Assembly: GCA_024698325.1 (NCBI GenBank) | Contig: JAILRG010000132.1 | Location: 1 to 64,000, forward strand | Origin: Treponema sp. | GTDB lineage: Bacteria; Spirochaetota; Spirochaetia; Treponematales; Treponemataceae | DNA: 64,000 nucleotides | Direction of reading: 5' to 3' | Shown: piece by piece, positions 53,305 to 60,704 of the stretch | Layout: each line of letters begins with the position of its first letter | Numbering within the stretch: position 1 is the stretch's first letter | Position numbers and translations under genes: made by a program | The notes under the pieces: generated by a model | Seen by the model: only the letters and a program-made list of their open reading frames with translations | Told to the model about the DNA's origin: nothing | Databases searched by the model: none

Positions 53305-53880
53305 TCAAGTAGCGCCATCACCCGACTGAGGCTTCTTCTTTCGTATGCAGCAAAACCGAATGTCATTAAGAAAATTAGGATCTCGTTCTTGCAGGGCGTG
53401 GTCTTCTGCACTCTCCTCGAACACACACTGCAGCAGGTGTTTTATGCCGGCTTTGGCGCTTTCATCCCCGGCAGCGAAGATAATGCCACTGTCAACACAT
53501 TCCTGTGTGCAGTACGGCGTAAGCGTGTCCTTTTTGCAGGCGGCTATGCCCGCAAGCGTTCCGTCAAAGACTTTGTGGCGCATCTCTGATTTCTCACCTT
53601 CTACGCCGTCATCGTCGTCATCGCTTTTGATTACTTTGCCGCTGTAGGAGCCAAGTATTAGCCGAATCTGCCGCATGGCAAGCTCATGGTAGTTTTCAAG
53701 GGACTCCACCATAGGACCGTAAACAACATCGTTTGCATACGCGCTGATTTTCTGCTCAATCTGGCGGCTCAGGTAGGCTTCCAAACCTTCGCCATCCCGA
53801 GCTGGCTCATCATCGTCGCCTGATTCCTCCAAGCCGTCCTGCAAAAGAGCGGAAACCCGTGCTACAAGCCGCATATGCAC
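53305..53880 (-). CDS. Hypothetical protein, probably the 3' part of a frameshifted lipoprotein gene
   Basis: A 191-residue frame starting at GTG 53880 (or ATG 53874) without a Shine-Dalgarno. It is acidic in the middle (KSDDDDDGVEGEKSE) and contains six Cys. I do not recognise a domain. The frame stays open upstream to 53907 (EALKKLYTDVH), which looks like coding sequence and suggests that the true N-terminus lies in another frame, namely the LRR lipoprotein fragment upstream. Confidence 0.45.
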   Translation of the reverse strand: MHMRLVARVSALLQDGLEESGDDDEPARDGEGLEAYLSRQIEQKISAYANDVVYGPMVESLENYHELAMRQIRLILGSYSGKVIKSDDDDDGVEGEKSEMRHKVFDGTLAGIAACKKDTLTPYCTQECVDSGIIFAAGDESAKAGIKHLLQCVFEESAEDHALQERDPNFLNDIRFCCIRKKKPQSGDGAT

Positions 53881-53906
53881 GTCCGTATACAGCTTCTTGA
53901 GCGCTT

Positions 53907-54118
53907 CCTATTGTCTTAAGCCCGTCCTGATGCGAAACATCTGTAAGGAGATCGCAGTCGGCAAATGCGCTGTCAGGAATCCGCGTTACGCCCGCAGAAA
54001 CCGTGACGCGTTCTAAAAGCAGGCAGCCTGAAAATGCCGCCGCTACAAAACAAACTACCGCCGGCCAAAGTCCGCGAGGTTTTCCAAACCGCGCTTGAAC
54101 TGCGGAATTCTGGCACAT
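53907..54118 (-). pseudogene. N-terminal fragment of a BspA-type LRR lipoprotein, out of frame
   Basis: This frame shows a lipoprotein signal (KPRGLWPAVVCFVAAAFSGC) followed by one LRR_5 repeat (VTVSAGVTRIPDSAFADC, then GLKTIGS). After about 53907 the frame becomes unlike protein and stops at 53810, while the frame of the downstream hypothetical opens at the same place. The simplest reading is one lipoprotein gene broken by a frameshift near 53907-53925. Its start overlaps the end of tsaD. Confidence 0.5.
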
Positions 54119-55095
54119 GCTGTGGTGTTCCAGCCGCTCCGGTCGCCGCGGGCAAGGAAATGATAGGCAACACCGGCAATCATCGCGCCGTTATCACCAC
54201 AGAGCTTTAAGGGCGGGAACACGCATTTTATGTCATCGCGCTCGGCTAAAAGCTCTCGCAGGCGGCTGTTTGCAGCAACTCCGCCGCCGGCAACCACGGT
54301 CTTTAAGCCGGTATCGTCAATCGCGCGGAACAGGCGGCTGATGAGCGTGCGGCAGGCAGTCTCCTGGAAGCTCGCGCAGATGTTTTCTTTTGTCGGCTCG
54401 TAGCCGGCCTTCAAAAACTGCTCTGCCTGATGAATCACGGCGGTTTTTAAGCCGCTGAATGACACGTCATAGCGATGGCCTTCCCGCTTGTCGATTTTAG
54501 GCACGGGGAAAGAGAACGCCGCCTTGTCGCCCTCTTTGGAAAGCTTGTCGATAATCACGCCGCCAGGATAGCCTAAGCCATAGAATTTTGCGACTTTATC
54601 GAAGGCTTCGCCCACGCTGTCGTCAATCGTAGTTCCGAGCACTTCAAGGTCGTCAAAACCGTTTACGCGGGCGATGATGCTGTGCCCGCCGGAGACTAAA
54701 AGGCCGATGTAAGGATAGGGAATGTCGTTTACTAGATGTGCCGCGTACAGATGGCCGAGCATGTGGTTTACAGCGATAAATGGCTTTCCGGTTGCCCATG
54801 CAAGCGTTTTTCCAAAAGTGAGCCCGACTAACAGGCTTCCCATAAGACCGGGACGGTTGGTTGCGGCAACGGCATCAATATCATCCATTGTCATATTCGC
54901 CTCGGTGAGCGCCTGACGCACTACGGGCAGAATCCACTCCGCGTGTTTGCGGCTTGCGATTTCGGGAACAACGCCCTTGTAGACTTCATGGAACGGAATC
55001 TGCGTAGCGACCACATTGCTGTATATTTTCTTACCGTCCTCGACGATGGCACACGCCGTCTCGTCGCAGGAGGATTCAATACCTAAAACTTTCAT
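54055..55095 (-). CDS. tsaD: tRNA N6-threonylcarbamoyladenosine transferase TsaD
   Basis: TsaD transfers threonylcarbamoyl to A37 of ANN-decoding tRNAs. At 346 residues it has GIESSCDETA, the metal-binding NHMLGHLYAAHL (HxxxH) and SGGHS, and VVAGGVAANSRLR and DNGAMIA near the end. A perfect TATAAT box ends 6 nt before the ATG and there is no Shine-Dalgarno, so it is probably leaderless. Confidence 0.96.
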   Translation of the reverse strand: MKVLGIESSCDETACAIVEDGKKIYSNVVATQIPFHEVYKGVVPEIASRKHAEWILPVVRQALTEANMTMDDIDAVAATNRPGLMGSLLVGLTFGKTLAWATGKPFIAVNHMLGHLYAAHLVNDIPYPYIGLLVSGGHSIIARVNGFDDLEVLGTTIDDSVGEAFDKVAKFYGLGYPGGVIIDKLSKEGDKAAFSFPVPKIDKREGHRYDVSFSGLKTAVIHQAEQFLKAGYEPTKENICASFQETACRTLISRLFRAIDDTGLKTVVAGGGVAANSRLRELLAERDDIKCVFPPLKLCGDNGAMIAGVAYHFLARGDRSGWNTTACARIPQFKRGLENLADFGRR

Positions 55096-55101
55096 GCTAC
55101 C

Positions 55102-55130
55102 ATTATAGCGAAATGCTGAAAGCCCCGCAA
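55102..55130 (-). promoter_or_regulatory. tsaD promoter, leaderless
   Basis: TTGCGG (55125-55130) and TATAAT (55102-55107) are spaced by 17 nt. The six bases GGTAGC before the ATG are identical to those between the -10 box and ATG of the acidic-protein gene at 8493. Confidence 0.65.
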
Positions 55131-55148
55131 CGAAAGCGGCTCGAAAGC

Positions 55149-56369
55149 TTATTTTACTGGAAGACTGCCTGGCGTTGCAAAACGATAGCCTTTCTGCTTA
55201 AGGTACGGGTACATATCTGCCAGCAGTTTCGGAAGTATATCCGCACTCTTATCAACATGCCCGATGATAATGGCATACCCGGCTTTATTTGCCACCGCAA
55301 GGCTTTTCATGATTTCAGAAAGCATTTCCTCGCGACTTACCGCATTGTCCAAAAACGGCGCATTCCGTTCATAAATGTGCATGTCGCGTTCAAGCGCCGC
55401 CTGCCGGGCCTTGCTTTGAGCGGACGTGCGGCTATCAAGAAAATACACGCCCTCGCTTGCGGCCGTTTCCAGCACGGCGCCCATTTTTATCTCATCTTCG
55501 GTAATCAGCGAGCCTTCGTGATTGTTGAATCCCTTTACCCCGCCGCCAAGTTCCGCGATGTTTTCCTTTATCTGTGCCGCAATCTGATAGGTGTTCATAT
55601 CCGGGGAGATTTTACCGGCGCCGGGATTTATGCTTAAGTTCACCGCCTGCATGGGCTGATGCAGCATAAGTTCTTTACCGTCCCGGCGAACCTGAGCGGC
55701 GCACTCCTTGGTATGCGACAGTTTTGGAAGCACTGCGACTGTAAGCGGAAAAGGAAGCGCCGTGTATTTTTTCACGTTATCTACATGAAGCCCCGCATCA
55801 TCAATGACAAACACGAGTGTCGCGCCATTTTTTGCCTGCGGAATATTAAACGGGTCGGCAGGTTTTACTGGCGCTGGAGCCGGGGCTGGCGCTACGGGAA
55901 CTGGCGCTCTAGGGGCTTTTTTTGCATCTGGCGTGGGTTTAGGCACGGGCTTTGCCGGAGTGGATTTACCTGCCGGAGACGACTTAGCAGGAGTTGATTT
56001 TTGCGCGGGCGCAGGAGCCGGGGCTGGAAGTGGAGTCGGTGCTGGCGCTGGAACTGGAGCCGGCTTACGGGACGCTCCTTCTGAGGGAGCCTTTTTTTTC
56101 GTTTCCGATGCAGGGACCGGATTTTTTTCAGGCTCAGGCTTTTTTGACGGAGCCATTTTTTTCTCCGGAGCAGGAGATGGCTTTTCCGTCACATCCGGCT
56201 TTGCCGAAGCTACAGTCTGCGTTCCCTGCGCCAGGAAAACACTGGTCGCAAGGCTTCCCGCACACACAAGCACGATGACTGCACACAATATATATACTTT
56301 TTTAGCTGAAAGCCGTACTTTCGGCTTTGGTGACTTTTTCTTTTTTGACGGTGCTTTTTTGGTTGGCAT
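55149..56369 (-). CDS. Divergent polysaccharide deacetylase (YibQ/DUF610) with long Pro/Ala linker
   Basis: A 406-residue membrane-anchored protein: a Lys-rich N-terminus, a transmembrane helix (~27-49), a Pro/Ala/Lys/Glu-rich linker (~55-185) and a C-terminal divergent polysaccharide deacetylase domain (TLVFVIDDAGLH; LTVAVLPKLSHT; MLHQPMQA; FNNHEGS; YFLDSRTS; IIGHVD). The linker would let the domain reach through the periplasm. YibQ proteins are exported carbohydrate-active candidates of unknown substrate. It follows the sigma factor gene by 32 nt. Confidence 0.85.
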   Translation of the reverse strand: MPTKKAPSKKKKSPKPKVRLSAKKVYILCAVIVLVCAGSLATSVFLAQGTQTVASAKPDVTEKPSPAPEKKMAPSKKPEPEKNPVPASETKKKAPSEGASRKPAPVPAPAPTPLPAPAPAPAQKSTPAKSSPAGKSTPAKPVPKPTPDAKKAPRAPVPVAPAPAPAPVKPADPFNIPQAKNGATLVFVIDDAGLHVDNVKKYTALPFPLTVAVLPKLSHTKECAAQVRRDGKELMLHQPMQAVNLSINPGAGKISPDMNTYQIAAQIKENIAELGGGVKGFNNHEGSLITEDEIKMGAVLETAASEGVYFLDSRTSAQSKARQAALERDMHIYERNAPFLDNAVSREEMLSEIMKSLAVANKAGYAIIIGHVDKSADILPKLLADMYPYLKQKGYRFATPGSLPVK

Positions 56370-56401
56370 ATTTTTTAAATCGGCTTTTTTTCAATACAGG
56401 T

Positions 56402-57238
56402 TTAGCCAAGAAGCTCATTCTGAGTCTCTCTCTCCTGACGGCGTGCCATCAAGAGGCGGCGCATACGGCGAACAGCACGTAATTCCATCTGCCGGATAGT
56501 CTCTGCTGACACATCAAGCTCTATGCTCAGTTCGCGCAGAGTCTTAACGTGAAGCGCATGCTCAAAATTGTAGCGGCTAAAAATCACCGTACGTTCTGCC
56601 AGCGGTAGCGTGTCCAGAAGCGCGGTTACCTCATGCCGGGCTTCGTCCTGCAGATACAGCGTTTCGGGGCTGTATGCAGAATCCGGCAAGAGCTCGCCCA
56701 CCGTTACGTCTCCATCCTCAGAGCAAGGTGCGTCCAGGCTCGAAATAGAATAAGAGTATGCCATCAGTCCTTTCAGCTCACACTCATCCATATGCAGATA
56801 CTGCGCAATTTCCCTGCAGTCAGGCTCCCGCCCCAGCTTCTGCTTGAGAGAGGCCTGTGCCTTGCGAGCCTTCCGCAGCACTTCTTCCTTGCGGTGCGGA
56901 ATAGCAATCAGCGAAGTGCAGTTATACAGATAGCGCAGCATATACTGCATAATCCACGTATACGCATACGTAGAAAAACGGGTTTTAAATGAATAATGAT
57001 ATTTTTCCGCTGCAGTCATAAGTCCAAGATTTCCCTCCTGAACCAGATCCATGACAGAAACCTTATCGCAGCAGAAGCGCTTGGCAACGCTTACAACCAG
57101 GCGCAGATTACAACGAACCAGCTCGTCAAAAGCAGCCTTATCACCGGCTTCTATACGTTTTGAAAGAGCGGCCTCCTGCTCAGCTGTCAACAACGCATAC
57201 CGTTGTATTTCGCTCAGATAATTTTCGTACATTTCCAT
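56402..57238 (-). CDS. Alternative sigma factor, sigma-70 family (RpoS/RpoH-like)
   Basis: A 278-residue group 2/3 sigma factor without region 1.1. It has regions 1.2-2.1 (YALLTAEQEAALSKRIEAGD; LVRCNLRLVVSVAKRF), 2.2-2.4 (VMDLVQEGNLGLMTAAEKY; TRFSTYAYTWIMQYM), 3 and a region 4.2 helix-turn-helix (TLRELSIELDVSAETIRQME). The ATG at 57238 has GGAGG at 5 nt. The upstream DNA carries a -24/-12 promoter, so its own synthesis may depend on sigma-54. The downstream YibQ-like gene may be co-transcribed. Confidence 0.88.
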   Translation of the reverse strand: MEMYENYLSEIQRYALLTAEQEAALSKRIEAGDKAAFDELVRCNLRLVVSVAKRFCCDKVSVMDLVQEGNLGLMTAAEKYHYSFKTRFSTYAYTWIMQYMLRYLYNCTSLIAIPHRKEEVLRKARKAQASLKQKLGREPDCREIAQYLHMDECELKGLMAYSYSISSLDAPCSEDGDVTVGELLPDSAYSPETLYLQDEARHEVTALLDTLPLAERTVIFSRYNFEHALHVKTLRELSIELDVSAETIRQMELRAVRRMRRLLMARRQERETQNELLG

Positions 57239-57255
57239 AACAGCCTCCATACGAC

Positions 57256-57268
57256 GCCGTACTACGGC
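57256..57268 (-). promoter_or_regulatory. Palindrome at the predicted 5' end of the sigma factor mRNA
   Basis: GCCGTA-C-TACGGC sits at about +1 to +13 of the predicted sigma-54 transcript, as a 5' stem-loop or operator. Confidence 0.5.
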
Positions 57269-57279
57269 ATGTATGAATA

Positions 57280-57296
57280 TGCAAAATGTATGCCAA
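57280..57296 (-). promoter_or_regulatory. Sigma-54 (-24/-12) promoter of the alternative sigma factor
   Basis: TTGGCATACATTTTGCA matches the sigma-54 consensus TGGCA-N6-TTGCA with the required GG-N10-GC spacing. Predicted transcription start is near 57269, leaving a ~31-nt leader with GGAGG. No good sigma-70 promoter was seen. Confidence 0.75.
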
Positions 57297-57404
57297 CCTG
57301 TCATTTTAAAGGAATTAAAACAAGGATAAGTTTGAAGAGAATCTATAACCTTTTATAATACAAAAAAATGCAAATAATCATTATAATTATAACGCAAAAA
57401 AATG

Positions 57405-57427
57405 ATATTTCAAGGAATCTGAAATAT
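57405..57427. promoter_or_regulatory. Candidate upstream activator site in the sigma factor/thrH intergenic region
   Basis: ATATTTCA-N7-TGAAATAT is a perfect 8-bp dyad located 109-131 bp upstream of the -24 element, the usual distance for a sigma-54 enhancer-binding protein site. The remaining 57297-57550 region is AT-rich without a gene. Confidence 0.4.
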
Positions 57428-57550
57428 TTTTCCATCTGTGCACAATTGTATACAAACCAACCGTCTACTTTTATGCACAGACAGAATTATGACTGAGTCC
57501 CGCAAAACTTTTCCTCGTATCGCATTTTCCGGCACTAGTGCATCTTTGCC

Positions 57551-57579
57551 TTGCGTCCGCGCTTACTAAATGCTACACT
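57551..57579 (+). promoter_or_regulatory. Probable thrH promoter
   Basis: TTGCGT (57551-57556) and TACACT (57574-57579) are spaced by 17 nt. The leader then contains the hairpin element described at 57597-57717. Confidence 0.5.
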
Positions 57580-57596
57580 CTGCAATAACATTTAAG

Positions 57597-57717
57597 AAGG
57601 AGCAATGATACTAAAAATGACATCCATGTCATTTTTAGTATCTGCAGTTTTGCTTGCGGCAAAACTGCGGTTCGTTGCATCCATGCAACGCCGCTAACGC
57701 GGAGTTTATAAGGAGCA
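57597..57717 (+). repeat. Hairpin element flanked by a duplicated ribosome binding site, upstream of thrH
   Basis: AAGGAGCA occurs at 57597-57604 and again at 57710-57717. Between the copies are successive inverted repeats: a 15-bp perfect arm pair around ATCCAT (57606-57641), CAGTTTTGC/GCAAAACTG with TTGCG loop, GTTG-CATCCATG-CAAC and CCGC/GCGG. This looks like an insertion that duplicated 8 bp including the Shine-Dalgarno. It shares order and loops with 29794-29851 and sequence with 46897-47003. Confidence 0.75.
57605..57697 (+). CDS. Possible 30-residue upstream ORF within the hairpin element
   Basis: An ATG right after the first AAGGAGCA copy opens a 30-codon frame ending TAA 25 nt before thrH (ILKMTSMSFLVSAVLLAAKL is its hydrophobic first part). 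The spacing from GGAG to ATG is only 2 nt and the frame is made of palindromes, so it may be fortuitous. If translated, it could act on thrH expression. Confidence 0.3.
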   Translation: MILKMTSMSFLVSAVLLAAKLRFVASMQRR

Positions 57718-57721
57718 GTAT

Positions 57722-58327
57722 ATGTATATAACCTGTCTGGACTTGGAAGGTGTTCTCGTTCCCGAAATCTGGATTGCATTCAGCGAAGCAAGCGGCATTC
57801 CAGAGCTTAAGCGCACCACGCGAGACGAGCCTGACTACAACAAGCTGATGAACTGGAGGATAGGCATCTTAAAAGAGCACGGCTTGGGCTTAAAAGAGAT
57901 TCAGGACGTAATCGCAAAGATTGATCCGCTTCCCGGTGCAAAGGAATTTTTAGACACACTCAGAAGTGAATGTCAGACAATCATCATCAGCGACACCTTT
58001 ACACAGTTTGCCGCTCCATTGATGAAAAAGCTCGGTATGCCGACAATTTTCTGCAACGAGCTTGTCGTCGCACCGTCTGGAGAAATTACCGGATTTAAAA
58101 TGCGCATCGAAAAATCAAAGCTGGCGACCGTAAAAGCACTTCAGTCCATCGGCTATGACACAATTGCAAGCGGAGACAGCTACAACGACCTCGGCATGAT
58201 TGAAGCAAGCAAGGCGGGCTTTTTGTTCCGCACAACGGACAAAATCAAGGCTGATTACCCGAACCTTCCCGCATTCACAGAATACGATGAGTTACTCGCC
58301 GCCATCCGGGAGCAACTGAAAAAATAA
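57722..58327 (+). CDS. thrH: ThrH: phosphoserine phosphatase / phosphoserine:homoserine phosphotransferase
   Basis: A 201-residue HAD enzyme. The nucleophile motif is CLDLEGVLVPEIW, with the Glu after the first Asp-Leu typical of ThrH, followed by IIISDTFTQF and ASGDSYNDLGMI. ThrH in Pseudomonas dephosphorylates phosphoserine and can pass the phosphate to homoserine. The AAGGAG copy at 57710 is its ribosome site, 7 nt from the ATG. Confidence 0.92.
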   Translation: MYITCLDLEGVLVPEIWIAFSEASGIPELKRTTRDEPDYNKLMNWRIGILKEHGLGLKEIQDVIAKIDPLPGAKEFLDTLRSECQTIIISDTFTQFAAPLMKKLGMPTIFCNELVVAPSGEITGFKMRIEKSKLATVKALQSIGYDTIASGDSYNDLGMIEASKAGFLFRTTDKIKADYPNLPAFTEYDELLAAIREQLKK

Positions 58328-58334
58328 GCATTCA

Positions 58335-58374
58335 CAAAAAAAGGCCTTCCATGCAACAACACAGGAAGGCCTTT
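58335..58374. terminator. Bidirectional terminator between thrH and the pseudouridine synthase
   Basis: AAGGCCTTCC/GGAAGGCCTT with a ~13-nt loop has A and T runs on the outsides, suited to the two convergent genes. Confidence 0.85.
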
Positions 58375-58384
58375 TCCATACCTA

Positions 58385-59206
58385 CTACTGAAAGAGCAGC
58401 TCCAGCTCTAAAGCTGTAAGCTCCCTAAAACTGCCCGGAGGAATTGCACCGTCAAGCGCAAGCGTCCCCATGGAAACACGCTTTAAGTACACCACTTCGT
58501 TCCCGACGGCAGCAAACATGCGCTTTACCTGATGGAACTTTCCCTCGTAAATTGTAAGCAGGCAATCACAGGATTTTCCAGAGGAGTCACAGGCAAGCGG
58601 CACAACGGAAGCACAATCGCCATCTGCCGTGCAAGAGCCATCCGTACCAAGCCATGCAAGCTCAGCGCCTTCAGCGTCAAACTCGCTTTCGTTTCCCTCT
58701 CGCGGAATATGCAGGCCTTCTGCAAAGCGGCGCACATAGTCAGCTTTTGCAGATTCATCTACGCGGTCACGCAGGCGTACGGCATAAGTCTTTGGAATAT
58801 GGGTTTTCGGCGTGATAAGCCGGTGCGTTAAACCGCCATCGGTAGTCAGAAGAAGCAGGCCTTCGGTGTCGATGTCCAAACGTCCTATGGTGTGCAGCTC
58901 ACTTCCGAGATACGTTCCGCGCAAGCCTTCATCCTGCTCGAATATCAGGTCAAACACGGTACGATGCTCGCCGTCCTTGTTTGCGCACACCACACCGGCG
59001 CACTTATTCATCATCAAATACAGATGCTGCTGCAAAGTAAGCTTTTCGTCATCTACGCACAGCTCGTCGTGCAGCATGTCGATGTGTGCCCCCGGGTCTG
59101 TCACACGCGTTCCGTTCAGGGTGACGACCGAGGACCTCAGCAGTTTTTTTACATCTTTTCGCGTGCCAAATCCCTGATGAGCTAAAACTTTATCGAGACG
59201 TTCCAT
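58385..59206 (-). CDS. Pseudouridine synthase, RsuA/RluB/E/F family
   Basis: A 273-residue enzyme with an N-terminal S4 RNA-binding domain (RLDKVLAHQGFGTRKDVKKL) and the catalytic Asp motif GRLDIDTEGLLLLT, followed by KTYAV and FHQVKRMFAAVGNEV. Family members modify rRNA (16S U516 or 23S sites); which site cannot be told. About 20 residues near position 190 (DGSCTADGDCASVV) are an unusual insertion. It starts 9 nt after the citrate synthase stop, so they are co-transcribed. Confidence 0.9.
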   Translation of the reverse strand: MERLDKVLAHQGFGTRKDVKKLLRSSVVTLNGTRVTDPGAHIDMLHDELCVDDEKLTLQQHLYLMMNKCAGVVCANKDGEHRTVFDLIFEQDEGLRGTYLGSELHTIGRLDIDTEGLLLLTTDGGLTHRLITPKTHIPKTYAVRLRDRVDESAKADYVRRFAEGLHIPREGNESEFDAEGAELAWLGTDGSCTADGDCASVVPLACDSSGKSCDCLLTIYEGKFHQVKRMFAAVGNEVVYLKRVSMGTLALDGAIPPGSFRELTALELELLFQ

Positions 59207-59215
59207 TAAGCCGGC

Positions 59216-60565
59216 CTACACGCGCTTTTCAATCGGGATATAGTCCAGCTCTTCGCACACGTTCTTGTATGCCGGGCGGTAAATGCGTCCGCCTGCAACA
59301 ATCTCTTCGATACGGTGCGCGCACCATCCTGCAATACGGCTTACCGCAAAGAGCGGCGTAAACAGCTCGCGCGGAATCTTAAGCATAGAGTAGACAAAGC
59401 CTGAGTACAAGTCCACGTTTGCACAGATACGTTTTCCATCACCGTGCAGCTCGTACAGAATCTCCGGCGCCAGGCGTTCAATCATCTTGTACAGGTTAAA
59501 CTCTTCAAGCAGGCCTTTTTCAGCAGCGAGCTGACCTGCATGATCACGCAGGATTGACGCACGGGGGTCATTTACGGTGTAGACTGCATGGCCCATACCG
59601 TAAATCAGACCGGTGTGGTCAAACGCTTTCTTAGAAGCAATCTGCAGCAGGTAAGAACGAACTTCGCCCTCGTTTGACCAGTCGCGCACATGCTCCTTGA
59701 TGTCATCCATCATTTCCATAACGCGGATATTTGCACCACCGTGGCGGCGACCTTTCAGGGAGCCGACAGCGGCACCTACAGCAGAATAGGTATCGGTATC
59801 AGCAGAAGAAACAACATGAATGGTAAGCGAAGAGTTGTTGCCGCCGCCGTGCTCTGCATGCAGAATCAGCGCAATATCAAGCAGCTTTGCTTCTGCGTCA
59901 CTGTATTCTGTATTGCTGCGAATCAAGCGAAGGAAGTTCTCTGCGGTTGACAGATTCGGCTGGGGGTTGTGAATGTACATGGACTTACCGTCGTAGTAAC
60001 GGCGCTTTGCCTGATAACCGTAAGCGGCAAGCGTAGAAAAGCGGGAAACCAGCTCAATGCACTGGCGGAGCACGTTCTGCAGGCTGCGGTCTTCAGGATT
60101 GCGGTCATATGAGTAGGAAGCGAGGACACCGCGCGCAAGCTTATTCATAATGTCGTTTGACGGCGCCTTCATAATCATGTCTTCGGTAAAGTTGTCCGGC
60201 AAGTTGCGTTTTGAACCAAGGAAAGCGGAAAATTCCTCAAGCTCGGTCTGCGTCGGGAGCTTTCCGAACAGCAGCAGGTACGCACACTGCTCATAGCCGA
60301 ACTGATTGTGGCTTTCTGCATCTTTTATGAGGCTTTCGACATTGTACCCGCGGTACATCAGGCGGCCGGGAACGGCTACTTTCTGACCGTCTTTAAGGTC
60401 GTAACCGACAACATCGCCAATGCGCGTTAAGCCCACAAGAACACCGGTGCCGTTGGCATTGCGCAGACCACGCTTTACGTCATATTTTCCATAGAGAGAA
60501 GTATCAATCTGGTCATCATTTGTCACCAGCTCAGACCATTTTTGAAAAAGCTCAGATTCTTCCAT
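59216..60565 (-). CDS. gltA: Citrate synthase
   Basis: A 449-residue citrate synthase. The catalytic residues are visible in HAEHGGGNNSS (His), GMGHAVYTVNDPRA (His) and the Asp of ANVDLYSGFVYS. It is of the type seen in Clostridia and related anaerobes. Without other TCA genes in view, its role is probably making citrate for glutamate. The ATG at 60565 has GGGAGG at 6 nt, better than an upstream in-frame start. Confidence 0.93.
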   Translation of the reverse strand: MEESELFQKWSELVTNDDQIDTSLYGKYDVKRGLRNANGTGVLVGLTRIGDVVGYDLKDGQKVAVPGRLMYRGYNVESLIKDAESHNQFGYEQCAYLLLFGKLPTQTELEEFSAFLGSKRNLPDNFTEDMIMKAPSNDIMNKLARGVLASYSYDRNPEDRSLQNVLRQCIELVSRFSTLAAYGYQAKRRYYDGKSMYIHNPQPNLSTAENFLRLIRSNTEYSDAEAKLLDIALILHAEHGGGNNSSLTIHVVSSADTDTYSAVGAAVGSLKGRRHGGANIRVMEMMDDIKEHVRDWSNEGEVRSYLLQIASKKAFDHTGLIYGMGHAVYTVNDPRASILRDHAGQLAAEKGLLEEFNLYKMIERLAPEILYELHGDGKRICANVDLYSGFVYSMLKIPRELFTPLFAVSRIAGWCAHRIEEIVAGGRIYRPAYKNVCEELDYIPIEKRV

Positions 60566-60619
60566 GATTTCCTCCCGAAACGCCACAGCACCCGCTGCTT
60601 TATGCAAATTTTATGCATA

Positions 60620-60647
60620 ATTATACAAAAATATTAAATATATGCAA
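60620..60647 (-). promoter_or_regulatory. Citrate synthase promoter
   Basis: TTGCAT (60642-60647) and TATAAT (60620-60625) are spaced by 16 nt. Two GCATAAA direct repeats follow the -10 box. A GGCACC/GGTGCC hairpin at ~60660-60690 may end the upstream lipoprotein gene. Confidence 0.65.
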
Positions 60648-60704
60648 GCGAATACAAAGCCGGCACCTGTATTTTTGCTTTTCTGGTGCCAGCTGTATCA
60701 ACGT

